Positions 21,657-32,305 of a stretch of 64,000 bases of DNA are shown here, piece after piece. Position 1 is the stretch's first letter. Every line of letters begins with the position of its first letter. The position numbers were made by a program, and so were the translations under genes. The notes below the pieces were generated by a model. That model worked only from the letters and a program-made list of their open reading frames with translations, was not told the origin of the DNA and made no database searches. Source of the stretch: Centrapalus pauciflorus (Eukaryota; Streptophyta; Magnoliopsida; Asterales; Asteraceae); the NCBI GenBank assembly GCA_020465985.1, contig JAANYP010002062.1, forward strand, positions 21,614 to 85,613, given 5' to 3'.

Positions 21657-22170
21657 CATCAAAATACCTCACCCACGCTATGCAAACAGAGTAAGCGGGA
21701 TCGAATCCACTAAGAGCAATTGGTTGTTGTTTTAATTTGATTAGCCGTACTGAGAAACTAATTAAATATTGGATTTTAGTGATTGACACAAAAATGATAT
21801 CTATGTAGCCGCCAACTCAGATCGTGATTAGGCATGTTGGTACCCCTTAGGACTTACTTTCCCAAGCTAATTAGGCTATTTCTTTGCTTTGAAATCCTCA
21901 CTAAATGAACTCTCCCCATATTGCTATCAAACTCTGAGCAATCGTGAACACAATGATCAACTAAGTTTATTGTCCAACTTTAAGAACCCATCCAATGCAT
22001 CATTGTTTACCCATATTACTCAAGTTAGTATGCTTAATCAATGAAATGATAGAACTCGTAACTTCCATTTTACTCGCTAGGAACGTCTAAGTTTATATTA
22101 AGGAGGTAGATTTTAAATTGCATCACATTCAGATGTGAGATACTATAAAATCAAGAGAAAAACAAGGAAA
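21657..22170 (-). repeat. Probable 3' end (LTR part) of the Athila-like element
   Basis: Non-coding, 514 bp. On the minus strand it includes AGTGGATTCGATCCCGCT near 21697-21714, resembling the GGATTCGACC-type sequence common near the end of Athila LTRs, and it directly adjoins H3. The CACTA element interrupts it at 22171, and the sequence resumes at 26594. LTR ends and target duplication could not be fixed. Confidence 0.4.
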
Positions 22171-22200
22171 CACTACTACAAATTGAAGCTAATGCAACAC
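22171..22200 (+). repeat. CACTA left terminal inverted repeat
   Basis: Starts CACTACTACAAATTGAAGC, matching the inverted right end with a few mismatches over about 18-20 bp. Confidence 0.85.
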
Positions 22201-22565
22201 TTTAAAAAATTGTTGCTTTTTTATATAAGTTCCCTCTAAAGCAACACATTGACAATAAGTGTTGCATATAATGACTTAATGCAACACTTTTTTTAAAGTA
22301 TTGCCATTTTTACTAAAAAAATGCAACAATTTTCTAAAGTGTTGCAATTTTTACTGGAAATTGCAACATTTGTTTATGATGTTGCATATTTCAATAAAAA
22401 ATGCAACACATTTATAGAGTGTTGCATTTATAATGAAAAAAATGCAACACATTTCTAGACTGTTGCATTTATAATGAAACAAATGCAACACATTTTTAAA
22501 AACATATAACATTTTTTAAGTGTTGCATTTATAATGAAAAAAATATGACATGTTTTAAGTGTTGA
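22201..22565. repeat. Left subterminal repeats of the CACTA element
   Basis: More than ten copies of AATGCAACA and GTGTTGCAT in both orientations, many paired as imperfect hairpins. Such arrays are the known transposase-binding regions of CACTA elements. Confidence 0.8.
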
Positions 22566-23440
22566 CTATAATATTTTTTTTGTTTTGTAATTTTGATTAA
22601 AAAAATACTCACAAAAGTTCAATGTCTTATTTGTTAAAATTAACAAAAATTAAAAGAAACATTTTTTGCAAACACATATTATCTGATTTTAATAATACAA
22701 TATAATAATATTTTTTTTTATTTAATATCAAACAACTAAGTAATTTTTATCTTTAATTTAACTAGCTTTCAATTTTTTTATTTTAATTATACATAAATTT
22801 TATAATAATTTATTAAAATATAAAAAAATATGTATTTTCTAAATCAACCCATGTAATACATGAGTCTCAAACCTATATATTATAATAAAATAAAATAATT
22901 CATGTCATTTGTCACTTCTACAATACAAAAAAATTTTATTTTTCCACCTCTTTTTCCAAATTTAACACCTTAACTTAATTGCATTAAATTTTGAATTTAT
23001 TTTTTTCATTAATTAATTATTAATAAATTAGATTTTGTAACATTTAAAATTAATGTTTACCTAAAATAAATATTTATCATTATTATCCATAATAATCATA
23101 ATTAGATCCGAATGTAAAAAATTTGGATTAATTGTGAAAATTATTATTATTATTATGTATAATAAAGGAAAACATCAAATGTCATGTGTTACCACTACGT
23201 TCACCAAAAAGATAATTACAACTTATAAAAAATAAAGATAAATATAATTTAATATTTTTAAAAAAAGATAAATATACTTTATTTTTTAATCTGTAAATAA
23301 TAAAAATAAACACAATTATTATTTTTGTATGTTTTTATTTTTACTCATATACATTTTATATAAATAAATTTAATTAAAATATCCACGTCATACGTGGGTT
23401 ATAAACTAGTTTTCTTTAAAATACAGAGAAATGAAAAGAA
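22566..23440. other. AT-rich CACTA interior, no gene seen
   Basis: Very AT-rich DNA with long A and T runs and many stops in all frames. Nothing beyond low complexity was recognised. Confidence 0.7.
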
Positions 23441-23629
23441 TTACCGATTTTAGGGTGCGTTTAGTACAGAGAAATAAACCAGAAAAATGGAAATAAGAAG
23501 CAATTCCCTTGTTTGTTTTGACATGAGATGTACAAAATGAGAATTAAATCAATTCATTTTCTCTAACTCTGATTCCCTTCTATGTGTGAAGAAATGAAGA
23601 AACCCCCAAAAAAAACCCCTTCGGTTGCA

Positions 23630-24309
23630 AGCTAGTCGATTTTGCTTCTGTCTCTCTCTCCCTCCCTCTCTTCGATCTCTAGACATAAAAACAACGACCA
23701 TCAATATCCGGCGACCCCCTTCTAGACATCAACGACCGTCGTCGAGTTCTCATGAGTCATCAATCTCGGCGACGGTGGTTTACTGTTATTTTCCTCTCCT
23801 TCTCTCAACGGAGACTTTGTGTTGCTTTCCTTAAGCTTCCCTCGACGGTGGCTTTGTGTTGCATTCCTTCTCCTTCTCTGGACGGGGACGACAACATCTC
23901 GGTATTGGGATCTCTCGACGACGGTGGCAGATCGTTCAAGGTCTGTTTCTCCTTCTCTATTTGTCTTTTGGGCTCATTTACGTTAAAACCCTATTTTCAG
24001 ATTCGGTAGTATCACGTGAAGAACTGGAGGCCATGAATCTTGATGAGCAGATCTTGCCAGAAAGGTAGTATCTTTCTATTTAATTCATTACAATTTCCTC
24101 CGTTTCTCATTTTGTTGTTATATATATAATTTTTGGTCATCGTTTGGATGGGCATTTAAAATTGATTATTGTGACTTGAATAATCTATGAAATATGTTAA
24201 ATGACCATCAGAAATTCAATTTGAGTCACTTTATTGCTATTATTTCAGCATGACAGAACCGGATATACAAAACTTCAAGTTGCATGACGATGAAAAGAGG
24301 CTTCAAAGT
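23630..24309 (+). pseudogene. Possible captured host gene 5' end inside the CACTA element
   Basis: A CT-rich 5'UTR-like stretch (23640-23940) is followed by a short possible intron (GT at 23941, TTTTCAG ending at 24000), then an exon with ATG at 24033. The exon ends at 24064 before GTAGTA; TATTTCAG ends at 24248 and exon 2 (24249-24309) ends before GTAAGT. Joined, the two exons give 31 codons without a stop, beginning MNLDEQILPE and ending DDEKRLQS. No sequence after 24310 continues the gene. I do not recognise the protein. It could be a captured fragment (Pack-CACTA) or the first exons of a CACTA-encoded transcript. Confidence 0.4.
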
Positions 24310-24594
24310 GTAAGTTGTGGCTCCCATCTTTGATTAGCACCAACAATCTGAACAGTCAGATCTTCATTTCTTCCCAATTCTCAATATGTTATGAATAGGA
24401 GAACCCACATAATGAAAGCGTTAAGCAACCAAAAATAAACACAGTTGACAGTTTGCTTCATATCTCTCTGTGCATGCATTGGGTCCTCAATCAAGTTTGA
24501 TTTTCATCCATTACACCATGCTGCAACCCCTCATTTCAGCCTCCATTTTTAGTCTATAATGGACCTCAATATTGCTCATTAAACCTTGAACATG

Positions 24595-25220
24595 TAGCAT
24601 GGATTGGTTGGCAAGCTTAACGGGTATTGGTGCTGTAAATTCAAGGGACGGACAGCAGCCATAAAGGCTCAGACAACAGTCCCAAAATAGTCCCGTAACA
24701 CGTTTAAGAATGGCTTGGCCTTTGGCCAAAGGCCTCATTTCGCAGCTCGATTCTTTCGGCCTTTGGCCGAGGCAATTGGTCTTATATTGATGCCTTATAA
24801 CCGTGTGATAAGGCTGCAATGGAACCCAAATTTTGGGCTATAATAGCTGCAACTACAGCAGCAAAAAGGGCCACAAACAGTCCCCGAACACACACGTTTA
24901 TGGCTTGGCTTTTTGACCGAAAAATCCCTCGAATCTTCGGCCATTTCTTTTAGCCTTTGGCAACAAACTTCAGGCCTTTAATAACACATTAACAATGAAT
25001 ATTGGGGCTGTTATAAGCAGTCTAAACCTGACTGTAATAGCGCCCAACAGAAAGGGTTGAACCGCAACGGTTTGGTCCTTAACCGTGGCCTAAATTCGTA
25101 GGCTTTTGGCTTTAACTCTGTGGTCTTTGGCCTTAACCTTTAGACCCTCTAATAATATGTTTTTAACTCATATTTTGGCTACTATAAAGCCCCAAAGTTG
25201 GGCTGTAACAGCAGCAAAAG
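24595..25220. repeat. Diverged tandem repeat of about 200 bp with GGCCTTTGGCC palindromes
   Basis: About three diverged units each hold a 'GGGCTGTAA..AGCAGC' segment, a 'CAGTCCC..AACAC' segment and a run of GGCCTTTGG or CCAAAGGCC words. A short direct repeat (GAATTAAAGGGTATGCGAT-like, two copies) follows at about 25228-25268. Non-coding. Confidence 0.5.
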
Positions 25221-25369
25221 AATATGCGATGAATTAAAGGGTATGCGATGAATTAAAGGGTATGTGATGACTAGTAGAAATAGAAGAATGCGACTAAAGG
25301 CTTGTGACCCGAGCAAATAAGCTATAAAGCCGAGACCAATAAAATAAAGTAAGATCCTAAGCATGTCAC

Positions 25370-26175
25370 GGGATCACTAGATGGACTTCAAAACACCCCG
25401 TATTCACTATTATTACATATATGTGTGCTTGTGTGATCAATTATGAACTCGTGAATACTAAGAAACGCACTAAAAGTCGTTAAAGACATAAATGACTCGG
25501 GAACATGAAATTAAATATGTGGACAATATAATGATCCTTAAAATATGACTTAATATGACAACTGACTTAGAATAACAATATTAATCATGATGATGACATG
25601 ATAAACAGGCCATACAAAGATATAATCTGAATATGAAAGTGGCTCAAAGTCTATAAAGACAAAGAATAATTAGAACCTAACTGAAAGACAGAATCAGAAG
25701 CTAAATAGCCAAGGTGAGATATAGATTTACATGTTACACATTGCCTTATCACACACCAACCCGTACAATAAAATCCGCCCATATGCCATGCATGTTAACT
25801 GTAATATCTATAGTCTCACTAAGCAAAAGCTTAACGTTGTTGCATATATCTCTCTTTACAGGTAAAAGCAAAGACAAGACTCGAAGTGAACACGTACCTA
25901 ATTGACCAAGACCGGCAACTCGAAGTGTCACCTAACCGCTACTCGGACTACATTTTGGGTACTGATAGAAGACAGACTGTGGGGATAACTGGGTAGTCCA
26001 TATTGTATTATAATGACAGACGATGTAATAGATTAGTTAAATGATGACTGTAACCTTATATCTACTTGTAATAACTTTGTTTTAATCTTGTCCGGTAATT
26101 ATAATCCGCTTTTATTTAATGTTATCTTAGTTCTACGATTAATACTACATTGCTAGCTGGGACCTAATGGTAAGA
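25370..26175 (+). repeat. Gypsy LTR-like fragment inside the CACTA element
   Basis: Contains CTCACTAAGC (25815-25824) and CTTTACAGG (25854-25862) in the order and spacing seen in Tekay-like LTRs, then a tail (GCTAGCTGGGACCTAATGG near 26155) similar to the minus-strand end of the 3.84 kb solo LTR (CTACTTAGGACCTAGTCG). Ends and target duplication are not visible, so it is either a decayed nested LTR or captured sequence. Confidence 0.4.
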
Positions 26176-26189
26176 CTCTAGATGCAAAA

Positions 26190-26563
26190 TAAGCGTCATA
26201 CAATGTATCATTTACATATGACAACATTTGATAAGTGTTGCATTAGATAAGTAAAGTGTTGCTAAAAATTGATAACAATAAATTAAAAGTGTTGCTTTAG
26301 AGTATAAAAAGTGTTGCATTTAAAAAGTGTTGCATTTATAAAATAATGGCAACACATTAAAAAGTGTTGCTTTAGAATATAGAAAGTGTTGCATTTAAAA
26401 AGTGTTGCATTTATAAAATAATGGCAACACTTTTGAAAAGTGTTGCATTATCTAGTGAAAGTGTCGCTTTAGACCTAAGGCGACGTTGGCTAAGGTGGCA
26501 CTACATAAAGTGTCGCATTAGGCTTATAGCAACACTTTTAAGGCCTAACACAACACTTTTCCC
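26190..26563. repeat. Right subterminal repeats of the CACTA element
   Basis: More than ten copies of AAAGTGTTGCATT or AGTGTTGCTTTAG, mostly in one orientation, with a near-duplicate of about 60 bp (26303-26365 and 26366-26430). Confidence 0.8.
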
Positions 26564-26593
26564 ATGTTGCTGTAGGTTCATTTTGTTGTAGTG
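26564..26593 (-). repeat. CACTA right terminal inverted repeat
   Basis: The minus strand reads CACTACAACAAAATGAACC, pairing with the left end. Confidence 0.85.
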
Positions 26594-28150
26594 AAAACTC
26601 AAAGGGATATAATACTTACAAAAGAGAAACAATCCTGCTGGAAATACTTTAAAATGACCAAGGTCTAAAGATGCTGTTGAAAGAATTTGCAAAAGACAGT
26701 TGATCCATTAAGGCATGTGAAGGGGGTGGTTGCTGAAAGGGGGGCATTGCTTTACCCAACGTTGTTCCCATCCCTTAAACTGTTGCATAATCCGTTCCTT
26801 GATACAGTTCAAAAGGCTGATGTAGCAACCCTGCAACATAGTTCATATGATGCCGCACCTGTTCCTGGTACTGCTAGTGTTGGCTATACATAAAAGCATT
26901 ATGGAAAGTGCTTGCTCGCACCCCATTGTGTATGTCATCAAGCTGTCTTCCCTGAACTCCCATTTCTGCTTGTAACCAATTTAATTGGCTTTATGGCTCC
27001 TCCAGCTGCCTCTGTATCATCTCATATATCTGCTGACCTTCTTCTCTCATGCTCTCCAGCATTTTTACTACCGAGTCTAAATTTGTTGCCTTATCTTGTC
27101 TTATCTCCACTCTTGGACCTTCCTCTCCTTGCTCATTAAGCTCAGTCACAATCTCTACCCCTTTTTTCCTCTCTGTGTCATAGACCTCTCTTCCCCCTTT
27201 GATTTCTCTCAATATTATCCCCTTCATTGATGCTAATTTAATCCATAAACTACTCTCCTTGACCAACCTTACTGTTGTGTTATCTGGATAACATCTCTTT
27301 ACTTGTAAAAACCGCGAAAGAAACCACATGTGAGGAACCTTTCCCTGGTGTTGTACATATTCCACAAGCTGTTCATGACCACCCACGCAAATAAGAGTGG
27401 TTCATCCCCCGTGAGCAGAGCATGTAAAATGCTAATATCCTTTAATCTCACCTTGCTTAGATCACTTACTCTGGGCAAGATATTGGTGGTTACAACCCTA
27501 TTCAACACTTTAGCCATAGGCTACGGATCATTCCTCTTGAACTCTCTGTAACGTGCTACTTATACCAACGGTATGCCAAATACCACCATCACCTTCTTTA
27601 ACCATGATTCATAGCACATTATTCCCGTGCCAGCTAACTGTGCTTCAGATCAATACATATATTTCTTTCTGATCACATCCTTATAACTACTAGTGTCCAC
27701 TCCAAAAATTTCCCTAAGATCTCCAGCAGCCATTTCTATATCCCTTGATCCCACTATTCCAACTAATGTGAACGTTTCATCATTTGCGCTTTTCTACGGT
27801 CTCAATGTTGACATCCACTCTGCCACTAGAAAAGGGTGCAATGCTTCTCCACCTAAATCTAAATCCTTATCCCAACCTAATGCTTGAAATATCTCTATCA
27901 CTACAAACTCATGACACTCTCATCTATCAAACTTTTTCTCAATGAGAACTTAGTTTCTTCACCCCTTTTTTCCATGAACAACTAGGGTCTAATCCGTTCA
28001 TCATGCTCTGACAACAATTTGGTGTCATCCCATTGTACTGGTGGCACTGAATCTACACTTCTAGCTTGTCTTACGCTTCACCACTCTCTTTACTCGTTGT
28101 GTTGTGGATCCTGACATTTGTACTTCATTGCTCAACATAGTACCAAACAT
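26594..28150 (-). pseudogene. Accessory ORF b of the Athila-like element, decayed
   Basis: Fragments in three frames reconstruct part of one protein. A basic start (QMSGSTTQRVKRVVKRK, near 28110) is followed by KFSLRKSLIDE, LGWDKDLDLGGEALHPFL, RVVTTNILPRVSDLSKVRL and HALLTGDEPLLFAWVVMNSL, then a coiled coil near 27070-26960 (MLESMREEGQQIYEMIQRQL). The order globular domain then coiled coil resembles the 'putative plant transposon protein'/Athila ORF1 type. Several stops and a frameshift near 27300 break it. The lower 100 bases next to the CACTA element are probably non-coding or LTR. It lies downstream of pol and of a second such ORF, which is unusual. Confidence 0.45.
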
Positions 28151-28184
28151 GTTAGAATCAAAAAGGAAATAAAAAATCGTTCCA

Positions 28185-28545
28185 AAAAAACTTTGTTCCC
28201 TGATCTGAGTAGAACAATTAAACACATCACAAGTGTATTAGGAAACAGAAAGATATTCATGCGGTCATAGCAGTACATCAAGCATGCAATAACCAATCAA
28301 GAAAGTAATTTCTCATGAAATTCCCCCTCCCCAACTTAGAATATTGTGATGTCCTCAACTTAGAATATTGTGATGTTACCTGATCTGAGATGAACAATTA
28401 AACACAACACAAGTGTATTAGAAAACAAAAATATATTCATGCCGTCATAGCACTACATCAAGCATGGAATAACCACCCAAGAAAGTAACTTCTCACGAAA
28501 TCCCCCCCCCCCCCAACTTAGAATATTGTGATGCCAAACACAAAC
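28185..28545. repeat. Direct tandem duplication of about 185 bp with C-runs
   Basis: Two copies, about 28195-28350 and 28378-28540, share CCTGATCTGAG, AACAATTAAACACA, CACAAGTGTATTAG, CATCAAGCATG and CCCAACTTAGAATATTGTG. Each carries a C-run before AACTTAG (14 C at 28501-28514 in copy 2); on the minus strand this is a purine tract CTAAGTTGGGG. A short extra copy of CTTAGAATATTGTGATG lies between them. Confidence 0.75.
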
Positions 28546-28719
28546 AATATAATCTACAGAAATTCAAAATATAGACATTAAAGTCCAACACAACACATTC
28601 CATAGACATATGAGTTCAAAAGCATAAGCATCCCAAAGTTGCAAAGAGTTATAAAAAGTTATTATAGACCAGATGTACATTAAGAGTTAATTTTCTTGGG
28701 GTTCTATCCCTGATCACCA

Positions 28720-29975
28720 GTATCAAATCTCCACATCTTAATCACCACCAAAGACCTTGTCCACTTTATTTGTCCCCATTCTTTCAGCTTTATCTTCCTC
28801 TTCAGCATCCACATTCTCTAGCTAGACCTCTTCATCTTGAACTGCCTGTGCCAACTCAAAAATCTTATTAACCTTACCTGCAGTAGACTCTAGAATTGGA
28901 AGGACAACCTGTTGCATCTGGTTGTACAATTTGCACACCATCCGCGTTATGTCTGTTAGTGTCCTTTTGAAATCAACTAAGGCAGGGGCAGTCACAGATG
29001 ATGATGTAGTGGAATGCACAGGATCAGGGGAAGGTGTGGGAGTACGAGGCCTATCCAGAATTGTCTCAAAACCGCTCATCAAATCTTTAATGACAGATTT
29101 ATTTCCATATCGGGTAAAATGCTTCTCGCTATCAGGAATAGCTAAAAACCTAGGGTTCGGAGGAAGAGTTCCCATTAGTTCCAGTAAATTTGAAACTAGC
29201 ATAGCATGTACAAGTTCAGTGCGGTTGGAAGAGAGAATGGAGTTCCAAATATTAGCCAATGCAAGGTGGCTCAGAGAAATACAGGGTTTCCCTGTCAACA
29301 GTGAATTTACCACAACAATTTCTTTTACTCCTGGTGTCAGAGTTACGAGGCGGAATGTTGAATAACATGAGCTTCCCCAAGATCTTCGCTAAAGGCCTGA
29401 AATCCTTACGACAAAAGGTGGTATACGATTTGGCCTGAGTAGGGGTAATCTGAGAGACGGTAGTCAGGTCGGCTTCCTAAATGTCGGGAGATACAATGGG
29501 GATCTCCTTCAGACTTTCCTCATCCCAAACTCCATGTTCCAAAGCAGTGTCATCAGTAGATTTGGGGTAGTCAAGCCTTAGGATCAGTTGAATTCTTTCA
29601 GCATTGATTTCTATCTCATGACCGCTCACAGTAGCTTGCAAAACCATCGCTACGGTGGGATCTCCCTGTTTCCTCTTTACATATTCACAGAACTCTTTAA
29701 GGGCGTCGAGGTAGATCACGTCCTTGTTCTAATCGATTGTTGCCAGCCACCCAAGTCGGCCGAAACCGTAACACACAACATAGTCCTTAAACTCTTCCTT
29801 CAAAATAGTTTTCTCCATATAGAACCGGATGGCCTCATCAACAGTGATCAGATCAATGCTCGGTTGTGGTTCAGGCGCTAGTGAAGGCGACGGTGAGATG
29901 GTTTGTCTCTTCCTCTTTCTGGTGCTGGGAGTTGTTGCCTGTTTCTTGGCGCTTGCACGCGGAATTGTGCTAAAC
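28720..29975 (-). pseudogene. Accessory ORF a of the Athila-like element, decayed
   Basis: Starts about 29975 with a basic region (KKQATTPSTRKRKRQTISP), then FYMEKTILKEEFKDYVVCYG, an in-frame stop near 29730, DALKEFCEYVKRKQGDP, another stop near 29477 and a further frame (SLLTGKPCISLSHLALANIW; LPPNPRFLAIPDSEKHFTRYG) ending in a helical tail near 28825. The layout (basic N-terminus, globular plant-transposon-type domain, coiled tail) matches ORF b at 26594-28150 without close sequence identity. It sits directly after the pol remnant, the env-like position of Athila elements. Function unknown. Confidence 0.5.
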
Positions 29976-30971
29976 GTGAAGACAAACCAAAATCATAAAC
30001 GGACAAGGCGCTATAAGTATATAGAAATACTATGCACATCTATAAAGAAAGTCCTAACATTTCCGCAACCCTAACTTACATACTTCCAACTACACATACT
30101 CTAACTTCTCCCCAACTTAGATCTACACCAATCATGGCAAATGTATGACAAATGTTCTTGCATGTTGATCTAAGTTCCTTTGCACTTTCTATTAACATCT
30201 ATTCAAGCCCTAATTGAAAGATTGGAAATCAACTTAAAGTTCCAAATTGCTAAGCAAACTTAGTACACTGCAACAAGTTAAACATACATCTGATCGTAAA
30301 CAACTAGCAACAACAAAACCCCCAAAATGTATGATGAACTTCACTTTAAACCCTAATATGGTGCACACTTATAATGTAGAGTATGTTGGAAGACAGACAT
30401 TACTAACCTTGTTTCAGTATGGACCGTAAGGGGATCAATGCAAAACATGAGTGCTTCAAGTATGGCATTCTTCTGATAAGAAAGAAAAGAGAGCGTCGAA
30501 GTGGTAAAGAAGTATTGAAGACGGGAACAGGACGTAGAGTGTATATAGGCAGGGTAGGTAAGATATTTTTGTGCAATTGGTGTACCGGACGCTAACAATT
30601 ACGCTCACACACTGAATATGCATTCATCCATAGCGTTGCAACTAGCTCTTCGTATACTAGCTCTCTTTCCCCTAAAGGATTTGTCAGGTGCTTCCTAAGA
30701 CTCTTATTTAAATTCATAATGCACACAACAGTACACCAACCACTCTCGTAGGAAAAAACCACTACACTTAGCACGTATAGTAAGCCTTTAAACCATTTAA
30801 TTACTTAAATGGACGAGTTGAGTCTCGTGAGGGTTTACAGTGTACGTACCCACAAAATTCTTGGGTTGCCTCCCAATAGCGCTTAATTTAAAGTCTTAAG
30901 CTAGACTTTGCATGCTCAATTCACATATTATCAATAGGCACATTAAGTGCATGCACTTCCACTATCAAAGC
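29976..30971 (-). other. Non-coding spacer after Athila-like pol
   Basis: No coding signal. At 30862-30883 the minus strand reads AGCGCTATTGGGAGGCAACC, a sequence familiar just downstream of pol in Athila-type elements, which supports the lineage. A purine tract (CTAAGTTGGGGAG, complement of 30107-30119) repeats the one in the tandem duplication at 28185-28545. Confidence 0.55.
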
Positions 30972-32305
30972 TCATTCACCATCAATATAAGGCTTTAAAC
31001 GATGCCCATTGACAATGAGGGTTACCTTATCTTTTAAGTTCTTGATCCTAACAGCTCCATTATCAAGTATACTGACTATTTCATAAGGACCAAGCCACTT
31101 ACTCTTTAACTTACCTAGAAACATTTCTAATCTTGAGTTAAAAATCCAAACCTTATCTCCTGTTTTGAAAGTTTTCCTTCTGATATGCTTGTCATGGAAA
31201 TGCTTGGTCCATTCCTTATAGAGCCTTGATCTTTCATATGCGTCCATCCTGATTTCCTCTAATTCCAGCAACTAGACTTTCCTCATTCTTCCTGCATCAG
31301 CAACATCAAAGTTAGCATTGCGAATGACCCATGTAGCCTTATGTTCCAATTCAACAGGCAAGTCGCAAGGCATCCCATAAACAAGTCTATAAGGGGACAT
31401 ACCAATTGGGGTCTTAAATGAAGTGCGGTAAGCCCACAATGCGTCATATAACCTGAGAGACCAATCTTTTCGTTTTTGTTTAAAAGTTTTTTCTAAGATT
31501 CATTTGATCTCTCTATTAGACACCTCTCTTTGAACACTTGTCTGTGGATGATAAAGTGAGGCAACCCGATGAGTGACACCATAAAGCTTCAAAAGAGTTT
31601 GAAATTGGTAATTTTTGAAATGAGTCCCTCCGTCACTTATGATGGCTTTAGAAATCCCATGACGTGAAAAAAATGTATTTATTTACAAATTTGCAAACTA
31701 CCTTGTTATCATTTTGTCGTGTTGCCTTAGCCTCTATCCATTTGGATACATAATCTACTGCTACCAGAATATATACTCAAAACCAAAAGATTTTGGGAAG
31801 GGCTCCATACAATCTATGCCCCAAACATCGAATATTTCTACCACCAAAATGGGAACCATAGGCATTTGATCCCTCTTATAGATACCCCCCTCACCTGATG
31901 ACATCTCAAACATGACCTCACAAATGTGTATGCATCTTTGAACAAAGAAGGCCAAAAGAATCTACAATCCAATGTGTTATGAGCTGTCGTTTTAGCACTA
32001 AAATGGCCACCGTAAGCTAAATCATGGCAGTGCACTAATATGTCAAGTCGTTCCTCTTTTGGAATGCATCGTCTGATTATTTGGTCAGATCCCACTTTAA
32101 ACAACTCTGGTTCCTCCCAAATGTACTGCTTGGCTTTAGCTAAGAAAGATTTAAGCCGCTGTGATGACCAGTGTGTAGGCGCCTGATCTGTAACAAAGCA
32201 ATTTACTAAGTGAGCGAACCATGGTACTTTTGACACAAATAGTAGTTGTGCATTCGGGAAAGAATTGCAAATAACATCCATTTTGCTGGGAATTAAAACC
32301 GACAA
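30972..32305 (-). pseudogene. pol: Athila-like integrase remnant
   Basis: Zinc-binding HHCC domain around 32050-31920 (VHCHDLAYGGHFSAKTTAHN, then SCLRCHQV), a core fragment with VWGIDCMEPFP (near 31810) and a C-terminal domain at 31271-30972 (ELEEIRMDAYERSRLYKEWT, KTFKTGDKVWIFNSRL, KSKWLGPYEIV, VNGHRLKPY) characteristic of Athila/Tat integrases. The core between 31760 and 31280 has many stops and frame changes, and the second catalytic Asp and the Glu are not readable. It would have inserted element DNA into the chromosome; it is now inactive. Confidence 0.75.

Larger units (their letters stand above)
22171..26593. mobile_element. CACTA (En/Spm) DNA transposon, non-autonomous
   Basis: 4423 bp. 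The left end is CACTACTACAAATTGAAG; the right end is the inverted complement CACTACAACAAAATGAAC. A 3-bp direct repeat AAA flanks it (22168-22170 and 26594-26596), as expected for CACTA elements. Both ends carry many subterminal copies of TGCAACACTTT or its complement. I find no TNP2/transposase reading frame, so it would depend on a transposase from elsewhere. The interior has an AT-rich block, a spliced gene-like segment, a diverged tandem repeat and an LTR-like fragment. Confidence 0.85.

Noticed and set aside
24511..24819. 102-codon minus frame in the CACTA interior
   Set aside because: Lies in the diverged tandem repeat; composition follows the repeat words and no domain is recognisable.
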